Positions 25,202-35,600 of a DNA stretch of 64,000 nt are shown in pieces (positions within the stretch are counted from its first letter, which is position 1; each line of letters opens with the position of its first letter). The translations under genes and the position numbers were made by a program. Source of the DNA: Abelmoschus esculentus (lineage: Eukaryota > Streptophyta > Magnoliopsida > Malvales > Malvaceae); NCBI GenBank assembly GCA_035048815.1, contig JAUCBN010000024.1, positions 8,740,001 through 8,804,000 on the forward strand, read 5' to 3'. The notes beneath the pieces were generated by a model, which was given only the letters and a program-made list of their open reading frames with translations, searched no databases and was not told the origin of the DNA.

Positions 25202-26470
25202 CTCCCCCTTGGATATCCATGAAGATAATGTACCTCATTAAAACCTTACTAAGATAAAAACCATGTGGGAAAAATTTTTAGTGAAAGAAAAAGAGTACAC
25301 ACATCTTTGATACGTATAACATGTTGCCTCATTAAAAATCTTACAAGGAAAACTCATTGGGACAAAACCTTGGTTAAGGGAAAAAGAATGCAACGCGTAT
25401 TTATTCCCTTCATGAAAATATCATATAAGATCTTTGAATCTTCATAATTCAATATTGAATACAATCTTCAAATGTTGAAATAGATTATGCAATAGTGGAT
25501 AAATCTTCCAAATTATTACTTGAAATGAATCGCGAATATTACTCTTATGAAGATCATAAGGGACGAAACTTGAAAGAAATATGTTTCGTTTTATCACATT
25601 TGATATATCCACCTTGAGATATAAATTTTGCATTATCTCTACACAAGATAGCTTGTATCTTATCTTGTGAAAATAATTCACATATCTTCATGATATGTTT
25701 ATCCAAAAACATATTTCGGCTTTGCCTCATGCATAATAATTATTTAAAGATAATGATCTCGTAGCACTTAAATAATATTTCTGGACAACTAAGATATGAT
25801 GCTTCTAGATCAAATAATGTATACATTATGCTTTTAGACAAAGAATATCATTACCCTCTTCTTGAAGCAAAAAGAATCTTTGTTTACATTAAGAGACCTA
25901 ACAACTATAAGATTGATCAATGAATATGCGTTATGCATGTAAAGTCTCTTTGAACAGTTTTTTTTGTATGCCGATTGATGCACAAGGATTTGAGAAGATC
26001 TCTTTACGAGTCAACAATATTCAAATCATCGACATACATAACAAAAAATTCAAAGTTAAATCTCTTAATAAAAATGCCCGGGGAAATTAAATAATTCATA
26101 TTACATTATGTTAATAAGTATTCAATGAGGCGATTATATCAAATACGCCTAAATTGTTTCAATCCATAAAAAGATATATTCAATATGATTGAATAATATT
26201 CTCGAGAACTTGAATTAATTGCTTATGACAATCTAAATCTTTCCGGAAGTTTCATATAAATATTACTATTAAGAGACCCATTCAAATAGGATATAACAAC
26301 ATCCATTAGGCAGAAACTGAGTAATTTTATTTATTGCCAGACTGATCAAAATGCAAAAGTAGTTGCATCCACCAACGAGGAATATATTTTTCTCATATTC
26401 AATTTCGTGTCTTTGTAAGAATCTTTGTGCAACCAAATGAGCTTATATCTCATAATTTTCCCTTTTAATT
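25202..26470 (-). pseudogene. Copia pol fragment (RT) with 3' tail
   Basis: On the minus strand, about 26170-26010 reads SFYGLKQFRR, then YNRLIEYLL, and ends FFVMYVDDLNIV, the Ty1/copia RT signature with catalytic YVDD. At least two stops interrupt it. The part down to 25202 is the decayed RNase H and 3' untranslated sequence. The 5' LTR, gag and integrase are missing, so this is a 5'-truncated relic. Confidence 0.85.
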
Positions 26471-26661
26471 TCTCTTTCTCATAAATGCTCATTTATATTC
26501 ACGAGCTTTACACATTTCAATGTATGGGCTATACTTTTTATTTATTTTTTTTAAAAAATAAATAATAGGATAAAATCTTAGGGGATAAAAGATAATGTCT
26601 CTCTCCACTCTTAAATAATTTTTTTTCTAACCATAGGATAAAAATCTTAGGGGATATAGGA

Positions 26662-27074
26662 GTACATTCGGTTCAGGTTCGGTTTAATTCGGTAAACTAT
26701 TTTAGTAACCATCGGTTTTCGGTTCGGTTAACCTCAGTTTTCGGTTTTTCCATATTCACGTTAATTTATAAAAAATTGTATTTTATCTTGACAAAATAGC
26801 TCTATTTTAAAACTTTTAAACATTAAAAGATAATATTTTAAGATATTTTTCATAAATATTTATTTAAACTTATTCTTTAAGTAAAAATAGAAAAATAAAA
26901 AAAACATTTATGGTATTTTAAGTATAAAATATATATTTTTACATTATAAAAATAATTAAAAAATAAAATTCGGTTTAATTCGGTTAACCGTGGTTAAACA
27001 CAGTTTATAAATTTATGAACCACGATACCTCGGTTCGGTTTTCAGTTTTGTGGTTAACCATGCCTGGCCCTAGA
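26662..27074. mobile_element. hAT-like MITE (CGGTT-rich)
   Basis: Both ends are rich in CGGTTCGGTT and GGTTAACC units and the right end reads GGTTAACCATGCCTGGCCCTA. The layout matches the better preserved hAT MITE at 38077. The left end is degenerate (TAGGAGTACATTCGG) and no duplication could be confirmed. A 20-bp direct repeat (ggataaaatcttaggggata and a near copy) lies just to the left. Confidence 0.5.
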
Positions 27075-27399
27075 TAAATATATTATTTTATTATGGTAAG
27101 AATTAAATATTAATAGAGAGTTATGTATGAAAATTTATTCAATATACATATAGCGTAGCTTTTACTGTTTTGAATTTAAGAATTTTGTTTACAATTGGGG
27201 TATTAAAAATTTATTATTGAGCGACTAAAATATGTATTTTAAAAAATTGATTGACGGAATAAAAAATAATTTTTAAAAAGATTATATATTTTAAATTTTT
27301 AATTTATTTAATATATAAAAACAGTAATTGTTAGGGACTGGATACTCTTAAATCCCTAAGTTCCACCCATATTTATAACAATTATAATTTAAGATCGAT

Positions 27400-28158
27400 T
27401 TAATATTTAAATAAGTGTCCAAATTATACTTGTGGATCACTTTTGGTGCCTAAAATATTTTTAGCTCTAAATAGGTGCTTATAGTTTTAATTTTGATATT
27501 TTAGATGTCTAAACAACTAATAAAAAATCATTAGTCAATTAAAATATAACAAATGGTATATCTTAATTTTTAATTTCTTTTAGTTAAATTTTAAATAAAA
27601 TATAAGTTTTTAAAATAAATGATAATCTTAAATCTTTACAAAACAATCCTGAATATCTAACCTAAAACCCCAAATCCCCAAATTATCATCGCTATCATTG
27701 TTTACTGTCTTATACATCACCATTGTCGTCGTCGGACCATCACGATCATTTTCCTCAAATATTTATCATTAATAACTAGTAGTAAGTGTGTCAATCGGCA
27801 TTTTAACATCGGAAGAAACTAAAATTTTAAAAGAAAACCATTGGTACACCTATAGTTTTTTTTGATTCATGTTACACCTACAGTTGATTACAAACAAAGG
27901 GTGGTTGAGAGAAATGATCGTAGTAATCCGATAACAATAATGGTGATCTTTGATATAGATAGTAAATGAAGAGAATGATGATAATTTAAGGATTTTTATT
28001 AGAGATTTAAGACTATTTTATAAAGATTTAAAACTATCATTTAAAAAAACAATTAAAAATAAATTAAATTAAAAATAAAAAAAATATTTTTTAATAAAAA
28101 TAATAGTTTAATGGTTAGACACTTAAAAAATCCAAAATTAAACTTTAGTCACTTGTTG
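27400..28158. mobile_element. Foldback MULE-like MITE
   Basis: The right side (for example 'gatgataatttaaggattt' near 27975) is the complement of 'aaatccccaaattatcatc' near 27672. The outer parts pair as TTTTAATTTTG...ATGTCTAAAC against the tail at 28110-28155. The outer motif AAGTG..TAAATTATA is shared with the MULE MITE at 39884. No clear TSD. Confidence 0.55.
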
Positions 28159-28997
28159 ATACGAGGTATCCTATCGAAACAGACTTTCTTCGTATGTTAG
28201 GGATCTAGGAATATTGTAAGCATGTTCCTACAACAAGAACAATATAAAAACAACAAGGAAACAAAGTCATATTCATGATGAATTTAGGGAACAAAGGGAA
28301 GAACGAAAATTAAAAGAAAATAACAAAGAGATGACGTTTTGATAGATTTCAAAATGAGGAAGATGAATGCTTCAAGAAACATCCATGACTACAACTCAAA
28401 CATTCAACAATGGTGAATTTTGTTACTGAAATCAAAATACAACGCTAAACTCGAAAGAACTTGCACAATCTACTGAGCAAACCCGAATCGAATCTATTCA
28501 ACGTCAAAGGACTTGGACCCTCTAGATAGCAATCTAGGAACTCGAAGTATTAAAAGTTTGACAATTCAAAAACAAGTTTGAATGTCAGAAAGTTCTAAAA
28601 AGAACCAAAGAAAAGAAAAACTCTCAAGTATAATTTTATTTCAAAGTGTCTAACCTTTTTTTAATGTTTGTAGTACAAATATATAAAAATAAGAATTTCA
28701 AACCGAAATTACATGTGTGGCTAATATTAAAGGAGTTTAAAAATTAAATTTGAATGAAAATAACTCCCTTTGGCAGCCATGTTTTCTTAGCCACATGTTT
28801 TGAACGAAAATGACACTTAAAACATATTAAACATGTGTTTAATGATTGAATTTTGAACAATAACCTCTCCTTGGATATTTGGCCTTCAAAAACAAGGGTC
28901 TTGTTTGGCTTGGAGTGTTTTGAATGCCCACACATGTGCACAAGGCTACCATGTGTGTCTCACTTAAAACACCTATGCATGGCATAGGTTTCAACTG

Positions 28998-29435
28998 TTT
29001 GATATTCTGTTATGTTGAACCTTAGAGATACAATGAGTTTTATAGTTCACTCCCATATAGTTTTTCTTTCAGATATTTAGACTCTTTAAGCGACTTGGTA
29101 AATGGAGTATCTCGTATTTTATTCAAACATTATTATCAGTATGAACTTTATTTTAGGTTTTCAGATTATTTTTATTTTATGATTTGGAATATGTATATAA
29201 TCGAACTTTGGGATATTATATTTTGGATTTTGTTTTCGCATGCATTGTCGATTTTTAATATGTGTTTTATACAAAAATCAGAAAGTGATTTAATGTTTTT
29301 GTTTTATTAATAATTATGGTATTTTAGTAATTAATTTAATTTTAAACCAAAAAATTATTACTTGAGGAAAAAGTTTTTAAACACGACTCTCTAGATTTGA
29401 ACTATTTCTTCTAAGTCAGGTTTAGGGGATGAATT
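28998..29435 (+). repeat. 5' LTR fragment (3' part only)
   Basis: Matches 34850-35284 nearly base for base, for example 'atattctgttatgttgaacc' and 'attaataattatggtatttt'. Upstream of 28998 the similarity stops abruptly. Confidence 0.85.
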
Positions 29436-30438
29436 TATTGGTATCAGACCTAATTTCAACCCTCGGCCTATGTCGTTCATCATAACGGTTTTCAGAATAT
29501 CTTTGACTTCTACATGTATCTGAAAAATTTTGAAAAATTGAAATTTTCGGAAAGGCTTTCTATGATTTCAGTTGAGTTTACCAAAATATTTAAGTGTTTT
29601 AAATGCAAGACTCCATTACCGGTTATAACTCTAGATTATCAATTTTCTTAGATAGTCTGTTATGCTACCGCATAGGTATTCTGGTTTTTAGAGTGGTCGT
29701 GGTCATGGTTGAGGCTATACCTCCGCTTCTGGTTTTAATCAATCACCATCGATTGAGCAAATAATGAATCTGAATAAGTCTGTTTAAGGATAAAATCGAT
29801 ACATACCACGTAGATACCAAGTTTTAGTTGAAAAAGTTACAAAGGTTAATGTGTTAAGATGGATTATCTTGTAAATTAAATGTTAAGGGTTGTTGTTTCT
29901 CTGTTTGATGGTGAAGCTTAGAATTAGGGGGAATAAATGGTATATACAGTTTCTTCTAATCAGATTACATAAGATCTTTTTCGACAAGTATTTTAAAGGT
30001 TGATATATGAGAGTTGTGTTTTTATCGAAGTGACATGATGACTTCATGAACCTGAAGCAAAATGATATTTTAGTGATGACTTAAAGATAAAGTTTTGGAG
30101 ATTAGCTAAGTATGTTTAAATTAAGTTTGAGTGTCGTTTTTATTGTCTGAAAATTTCGAGGATGAAATTTCTTTAAGGGAAGGAGAGTTGTAACACCCCA
30201 AATTATTCCTAATATAAAAATCTCTAATTAATGATATCCTTAGTTTTAAACCCTAAAAAAATTTGGGGATTTAAATTAAAATCCCTAGTTGATTAAAGGT
30301 TTAACTTAATTTCAATGATCCAATTGAAATAATTTAAAACTTCAGACACCAATTTAAAAAGTTGAAAGCTTTTCGGACATAGTTTTACATGAGTCAATTA
30401 ATTTCAATTGACTTTTTTTCTTGCTTTTCTTTGCATTC

Positions 30439-30735
30439 TGTAAAGAGTCAAAATAAAATGAAGTGAAACGACACAGTTTTATATGAGTCAATTAATGTTT
30501 TAAATCTTGTTTTAACGTCTTTAATGATGTGCAGCGTTTTGTGAGGCCTGTGGATAGATAATACGATGTTGTTTGCTGATTAGGGTTAAAAGGAGAGGAA
30601 GTTTCGTTTGTACTCATCCTGATTGAGAAATGAAATCTGCTTTCTTTCCATTTTCTCTTCTTCAAACCTCTGAGTCTTTTTCTCTCTAACCTTTACTCTG
30701 TTAAAAATTCTGGTTTGTTATTTAGACTCATTACA
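30439..30735 (+). repeat. 5' LTR of the nested element
   Basis: About 297 bp, TG...CA ends, near copy of 33027-33297. Contains 'tgtttgtactcatcctgatt' and a CT-rich leader before the end. Confidence 0.88.
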
Positions 30736-30823
30736 AAGTCATCAGAGCCCAGGTTAATCCTCACGAATAGCGGCAAATCAATTACACACAGATTTCTGTC
30801 GTCTGAAAATTTCCATAGATTAG

Positions 30824-32395
30824 ATATTCAATGAGTTTCAAACAAAGTTCTTGGCAGATGCAAAGTTCCTGTTTGAAAAGGCCTTTGAAAAATCTATCGA
30901 CCTTCCTGATAATACTAAGATGCAAACCTTTGAGAAATCTATTGATCTTTCCGATGATATTCAGATGCAGAGATTTGAGAAATCTACAAATCTTTCGGAC
31001 GATATTCAGATGCATGATTATGCAGATTTCACCAATTTTACTGAATCGACACAAATTTTAGATTCATCGAGGAATGCTATAGAGGTGAGTTTGGATGAAA
31101 TTCAGCAATTTGATGAAATGTTAGTGCTAACGGATGAAATAATTGATGGTGAAAAGAGTAATTTAGAGCATGGTGAGATTATAATCAGTAAGATGATTTC
31201 TGTTGATTCGGACGAAAAAACTCAAGTAAATATTTTTGATGAATATACTTATGGGTTTGTTAGTGAACAGTCACAGAATCAACCTCAAATTTTCAAGGAG
31301 TGTAGAGAGGTAACTAGGAGCTCTATGTCGCCAAACCAAAGCCTATTATTGAATTCGTTAGTGATGGCTAGAGAGTTGAATTTAGAAGCAACTCAAGTAT
31401 TTAGTAGAAGGTATATAAGAAAATGTAAGAAGAAAACTACAAACACGTTTATCTTGAAATTAATAGAGATAAATGACCCATATGGGTTTAGACTTCTATT
31501 AATGACAAAAGACAGTAAGAAGGGTATAGTTTTTTCATTTGTTCATGCGAACTGGTTGAGCAATTGAAAATATTTGTCGCGTAATGTTGACAGAGCTTGG
31601 AGACAAGGCTTGACGGAATATTTAGCAGGGGATGTAAGAACTATGTGTATGTTCAATGGTGGCTTTATTAAGAAATATTTACTCATGTCAACGATATCGG
31701 TGATATGGACTTTCTTTGACAGACTAGAGTTTAACTCCTTATCTTGTAAAAGGATTCTGTTACTTGGATACTTCAATGACTTTCAAATTCTTGATATTGA
31801 ACATGCCTCTTATGTCCGTGAATTTATTTTAAGGTGTAATGATCTAGCTACACCTTTACAAATGCAATCACTCTCTGTAATGTTTGGGAATCATGAAGAA
31901 TTTATAAATTCTTTAGTTTTGGTGATTACCGATGAGTTAAAAGTCTTAGGATTGTTGTCAACTAGAGGAGATGATTTTGAAGAGTCCAAAACTAAAAATG
32001 CTATATTCTCTCCTACTATTGTTCAATTCTATTTGTTAATATCTCATAATTATGTTTATGTGTTAAGATTCAGATTAACTATATTTATGGTTAGATGCAG
32101 TCCTCGAATTATTGTTGTGAGGTTGGCAACATAAAAGTATTGCTTCAATGCTCTCAATCTTGAAAATAAATTTAATGTGCCCACTTATTTTTTTCCTCAA
32201 ACAGAAAGCCAAAAAATATTTGAGATTGATATAGAATATAATCTCATGACAGTGGATCCCATATGGATAGCTTATGCTACAAACAATTTGTTACAGTCAA
32301 ATACAAGTTGCTCGAGTCAACAGAATTTAACTTCATCTCTTGGTGTTATTCTATCAACATCTTCTAATAATGAAGTTTTGTGGCTTAATCCATGA
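30824..32395 (+). pseudogene. Unrecognised long frame of the nested element
   Basis: One frame runs about 523 codons from 30824 and is broken only by TGA at 31565-31567 and TAA at 32132-32134 before the final TGA at 32393. It has no ATG at its beginning; the first in-frame ATG is about 30920. The N-terminus has three 15-residue repeats (FEKSIDLSDDIQMQR type). An acidic region follows, then a basic patch (SRRYIRKCKKKTTN), then segments such as RAWRQGLTEYLAGDVRT and LATPLQMQSLSVMFGNHEEF. I recognise no gag, protease, RT, integrase or host domain. The preserved frame suggests it was selected until recently, either as an atypical gag or as a captured host sequence. Confidence 0.55.
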
Positions 32396-32477
32396 AAGTA
32401 TTAAGATCATATCAAGACACAGATGTTACTGAACAATTGTTAAAGATTTTATTTTCAGAGGTGTTGTATCATGGTTC

Positions 32478-32957
32478 ATGATTCTTTTAATTACAATCTC
32501 AATACATGGGAACATTAAGATCATATCATCCTCAACAAGAAAAGGATTAAGCACTCAAAGCTATAATTGGAGTTGTTCACATGTGCAGCTTTATAAGCTC
32601 CATAGTGAAATGGCCTATGCTGTGATCCAAGATATTTGCTTTACTGTTTTCGGTCAATGGATTATCAATGTTTCATCTTTCTTCAGAAGCTATCAAACAT
32701 TCTCTTTGCTGGTGTCACCCACCATTACCATCTATGTTGCTAGTAGAATAAAAAATATTAATCATGGATGGTTTAACATGGTTACAAATGTTGCATCATT
32801 TGCTGCTGAAAGGATCTTTACTTATCATGTTTTCAACAATATTGAGGAAGGAGAAAATTTTAATTTTCTTTCTAGAATACATTTGGAGGGAAAATTGTTG
32901 CTGGTTCATATCGAATTTTCGAGCAAAGTTAAAAAACATGAGGACATATTTGATTGA
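32478..32957 (+). pseudogene. Second unrecognised frame of the nested element
   Basis: A 159-codon frame, shifted relative to the preceding one, starting at an ATG at 32478 and including SEMAYAVIQDICFTVFGQW and FNMVTNVASFAAERIFTY. No family is recognised. It ends about 70 bp before the 3' LTR. It could be the continuation of the upstream protein after a frameshift or an intron. Confidence 0.4.
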
Positions 32958-33026
32958 ATTATCAAAAAAAAAGAAAGACTATATTTGAATCCTTGAGGTC
33001 AAGAATTCCTTTTAAGGAGGGAGTAT

Positions 33027-33297
33027 TGTAAAGAGTCAAAATAAAATGAAGTGAAACGACGTAGTTTTACATGAGTCAGTTAATGTTTAAAACCTTGTTT
33101 TAACGTCTTTAATGATATGTATCGTTTTGTGAGGCCTGTGGATAGATAATACGATATTGTGTTGCTGGTTAAGATTAAAAGGAGAGAAAATTTTGTTTGT
33201 ACTCATCCTGATTGAGAAATAAAATCTGCTTTTTTCCCCATTTTCTCTTCTTCAAGCCTAGTCTAAAAATTCAGGTTTGTTATTTAGACTCGTTACA
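33027..33297 (+). repeat. 3' LTR of the nested element
   Basis: About 271 bp, matching 30439-30735 with scattered substitutions and loss of roughly 25 bp near its end. Followed directly by the second copy of the CATTC duplication. Confidence 0.88.
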
Positions 33298-35284
33298 CAT
33301 TCTAAACTCGTTACCGACTGCTTAGAGTCTCTACCATGTTTCGCTAAATCTTAACGTCATCGGGTTCTCACAAAGTTCTTTCACTCCGTCCTGCACAGTT
33401 TGTAAGCACAACTTAATCTAGTTGTCTTTCTTTTATTTCTTTTCGTTTATGTTCATTATTCTTGGTTCAGAAAAACAACTTACTGGTAAAATATTGGTTG
33501 GGTAAAATCAAATTATTTGGGTTTTAGTTTCGGCATCTATAACTGCAAAGGAGAAGTTTATATTCTATTTTTTTTGAAATTGATTTGAAGGAGAAGAGAA
33601 TAATAGGTTATAAGAACAATTACGCACATGTCTTTCTATGTCTTATTTCGTTCGAAACAATGGAGGTGAAGGAGGGAGGATGTTCGGTTTGTCGGTTGAG
33701 GTTTCAATGTCGGCTTGCTTGGGAAGAAGAGAATGCAAAGGTTTATTGGTAATTGGTGGCTACTGAAACCACTGATTCCATCAATTTTGCTTGGGGATTT
33801 CACTTTATGGGTAAACCCACGTGAGTTGAAGCGAAAAACATGTGTTGAGGGGTTGATTCGGTGAATATCAGTATTGGGTGCACTATTTTATATACGTATT
33901 ATTTAATTCAAACCGAGTCAATAGTAAATAAATCGAATCTATTTTTATTAGAGCAAATATATGTTCTATTTAGATTTGAAATTTTAAGATAGAATTATTT
34001 TATGATTTTAAGAATATTCGAATTAAAAATATTGGCTCAAATATTTATCTTTTTAGATGACATTGATATTGAAGATGAGATTGTACAATCACTTCCACCA
34101 CCCGCTCAGAACACTCTAGAAAATCTTTCACGAGATACCCATGAGTTGTTTGATTTATGTTTTCATTGTGGTTAAGTTTTAGAATTTCGATATTAATTTT
34201 AGAATTATTCGTAGGGTCCAAACCGGTTAGAGCTAAAGATAATTTAGATCGAGCAAAATGTCACCGTCAATGTTAGAGCTGTGATCTTTAGAGGTGTGTT
34301 CACTTATTTGGTGCTATATGTGTTTCTTTGAAATTAAATATATATTTCTGTGACATGCTTGACATTTTGTTTTGAGAATATTTGTGGTTGATAGCATGTT
34401 TGATTTCGGCATTGTGACCTGATTGTGCACTTGTGTTACCATGCATACTTGTCATTATGATTTAAAAAAAATATAGAAACTTTTAAATATTCGAATTATG
34501 CATTTTTGTGATTTTAGTATCTTATGAAAATGAGATTTCAGGTATATTATAATTTTGAATATTTTGATATCGGATCTTGTCGAAATTGTTTTCGGATTTT
34601 CAAATCATAATGCATTATCATGTGTGCATGGGGTGGTATTTGTGTACGGAGGAAGTCGTGACAGCTTTTCGGAAGCCTAAGACCACTCTCGGATTTTGGT
34701 GACGTTATAGGTGAGGGTTCTGGGGAAGTCCTCCATTCGGATTGGTGACGATGTAGTTGGGATTTGTGCACTACGCATGACATCATTACATACATCATGA
34801 CTTACATTTATCTGATATTTTGAACTTCTGAAAATATTTATATGAATTGTTTTGATATTCTGTTATGTTGAACCTTAGAGACACACTGAGTTTTATAGCT
34901 CACTCCTCTATAGTTTTTCTTTCAGATATTTAGACTCTTTAAGCGACTTGGTACATGGAGCATTTCGTATTTTATTCAAACATTATTATCAGTATGAACT
35001 TTATTTTAGGTTTTCAGATTATTTTTATTTTATGATTTAGAATACGTATGTAATCACACTTTGGGATATTATATTTTGGATTTTGTTTTCGCATGCATTG
35101 TCAATTTTTAATGTGTTTTATACAAAAATCAAAAAGTGATTTAATGTTTTTGTTTTATTAATAATTATGGTATTTTAGTAATTAATTTAAATTTAATCCA
35201 AAAAATTATTACTTGAGGAAAAAGTTTTCAAACATTACTCCCTAAATTCGACTTATTTTTTCTAAGTCAGGTTTAGGGGTGACA

Positions 35285-35600
35285 TTATTTCATATAATTG
35301 ATCTTATAATTTTTTTTTTGAAATTTAATCATTATAGTAAAAATATTTTTCTACTTTACAAAGTGTAGTATGATATTTATAGTATAAAATGTGGTACCCA
35401 AATTTTTAATAAAATATTAAATATTACACTCAAATAATCATTCCATTTATTATTACTATAACACATTTTTTATTTATTTGGCACTTACAATTTTAATCCA
35501 AGTATCATTGAAATACACAAAATGATAATTTAATTACGATACTTAATTTGTCAAGATCCAGATTTGAATTCGAGTATTGGATTATTCTAAAATATTGAGC
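35285..35600. other. AT-rich spacer, no gene
   Basis: Short AT-rich sequence between two LTR-derived segments. No coding or structured feature seen. Confidence 0.5.

Larger units (their letters stand above)
30439..33297 (+). mobile_element. Nested non-autonomous LTR element, unknown ORF
   Basis: LTRs 30439-30735 and 33027-33297 (TGTAAAGAGTC to TTACA) are flanked by an exact 5-bp duplication CATTC (30434-30438 and 33298-33302). A degenerate primer-binding site (ATCAGAGCCCAGG, about 30741-30753) follows the 5' LTR, and a polypurine tract (AAGGAGGGAGTAT) precedes the 3' LTR. The 2.3-kb interior lacks any recognisable gag knuckle, protease, RT or integrase and instead carries an open frame of unknown kind. 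It needs enzymes from another element. The LTRs differ at several visible positions and by a small deletion, so it is not very young. It inserted after the Tekay-like host element. Confidence 0.9.
28998..35284 (+). mobile_element. Tekay-like gypsy remnant, large internal deletion
   Basis: About 435 bp are duplicated at 28998-29435 and 34850-35284: the ends of the 5' and 3' LTRs. The 5' LTR is followed by TTGGTATCAGACC, close to the tRNA-Met primer-binding site. The 3' LTR starts TGTAACACCCC at 30189, directly after a polypurine region (gatgaaatttctttaaggga, then aggagagt). The interior is only about 750 bp (29436-30188), with a Gly/Arg-rich gag-like trace near 29690, so almost all of gag-pol is deleted. 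The 5' LTR start is also missing. The 3' LTR is split by the nested element at 30439-33297. TGTAACACCCC with the GATGAAATTTC tract is typical of Tekay/Del-type elements. Confidence 0.8.
30189..35284 (+). repeat. 3' LTR split by a nested insertion
   Basis: Runs 30189-30438 and resumes after the CATTC duplication at 33303-35284, about 2.2 kb without the insertion. It ends TTTAGGGGTGACA. Nothing coding is recognised inside. Confidence 0.75.

Noticed and set aside
25265..25681. Small frames after the Copia LTR
   Set aside because: They fall in the decayed 3' region of the Copia element and match no known domain.
30782..31054. Minus-strand 90-codon repeat frame
   Set aside because: Shadow of the 45-bp tandem repeat in the plus-strand frame.
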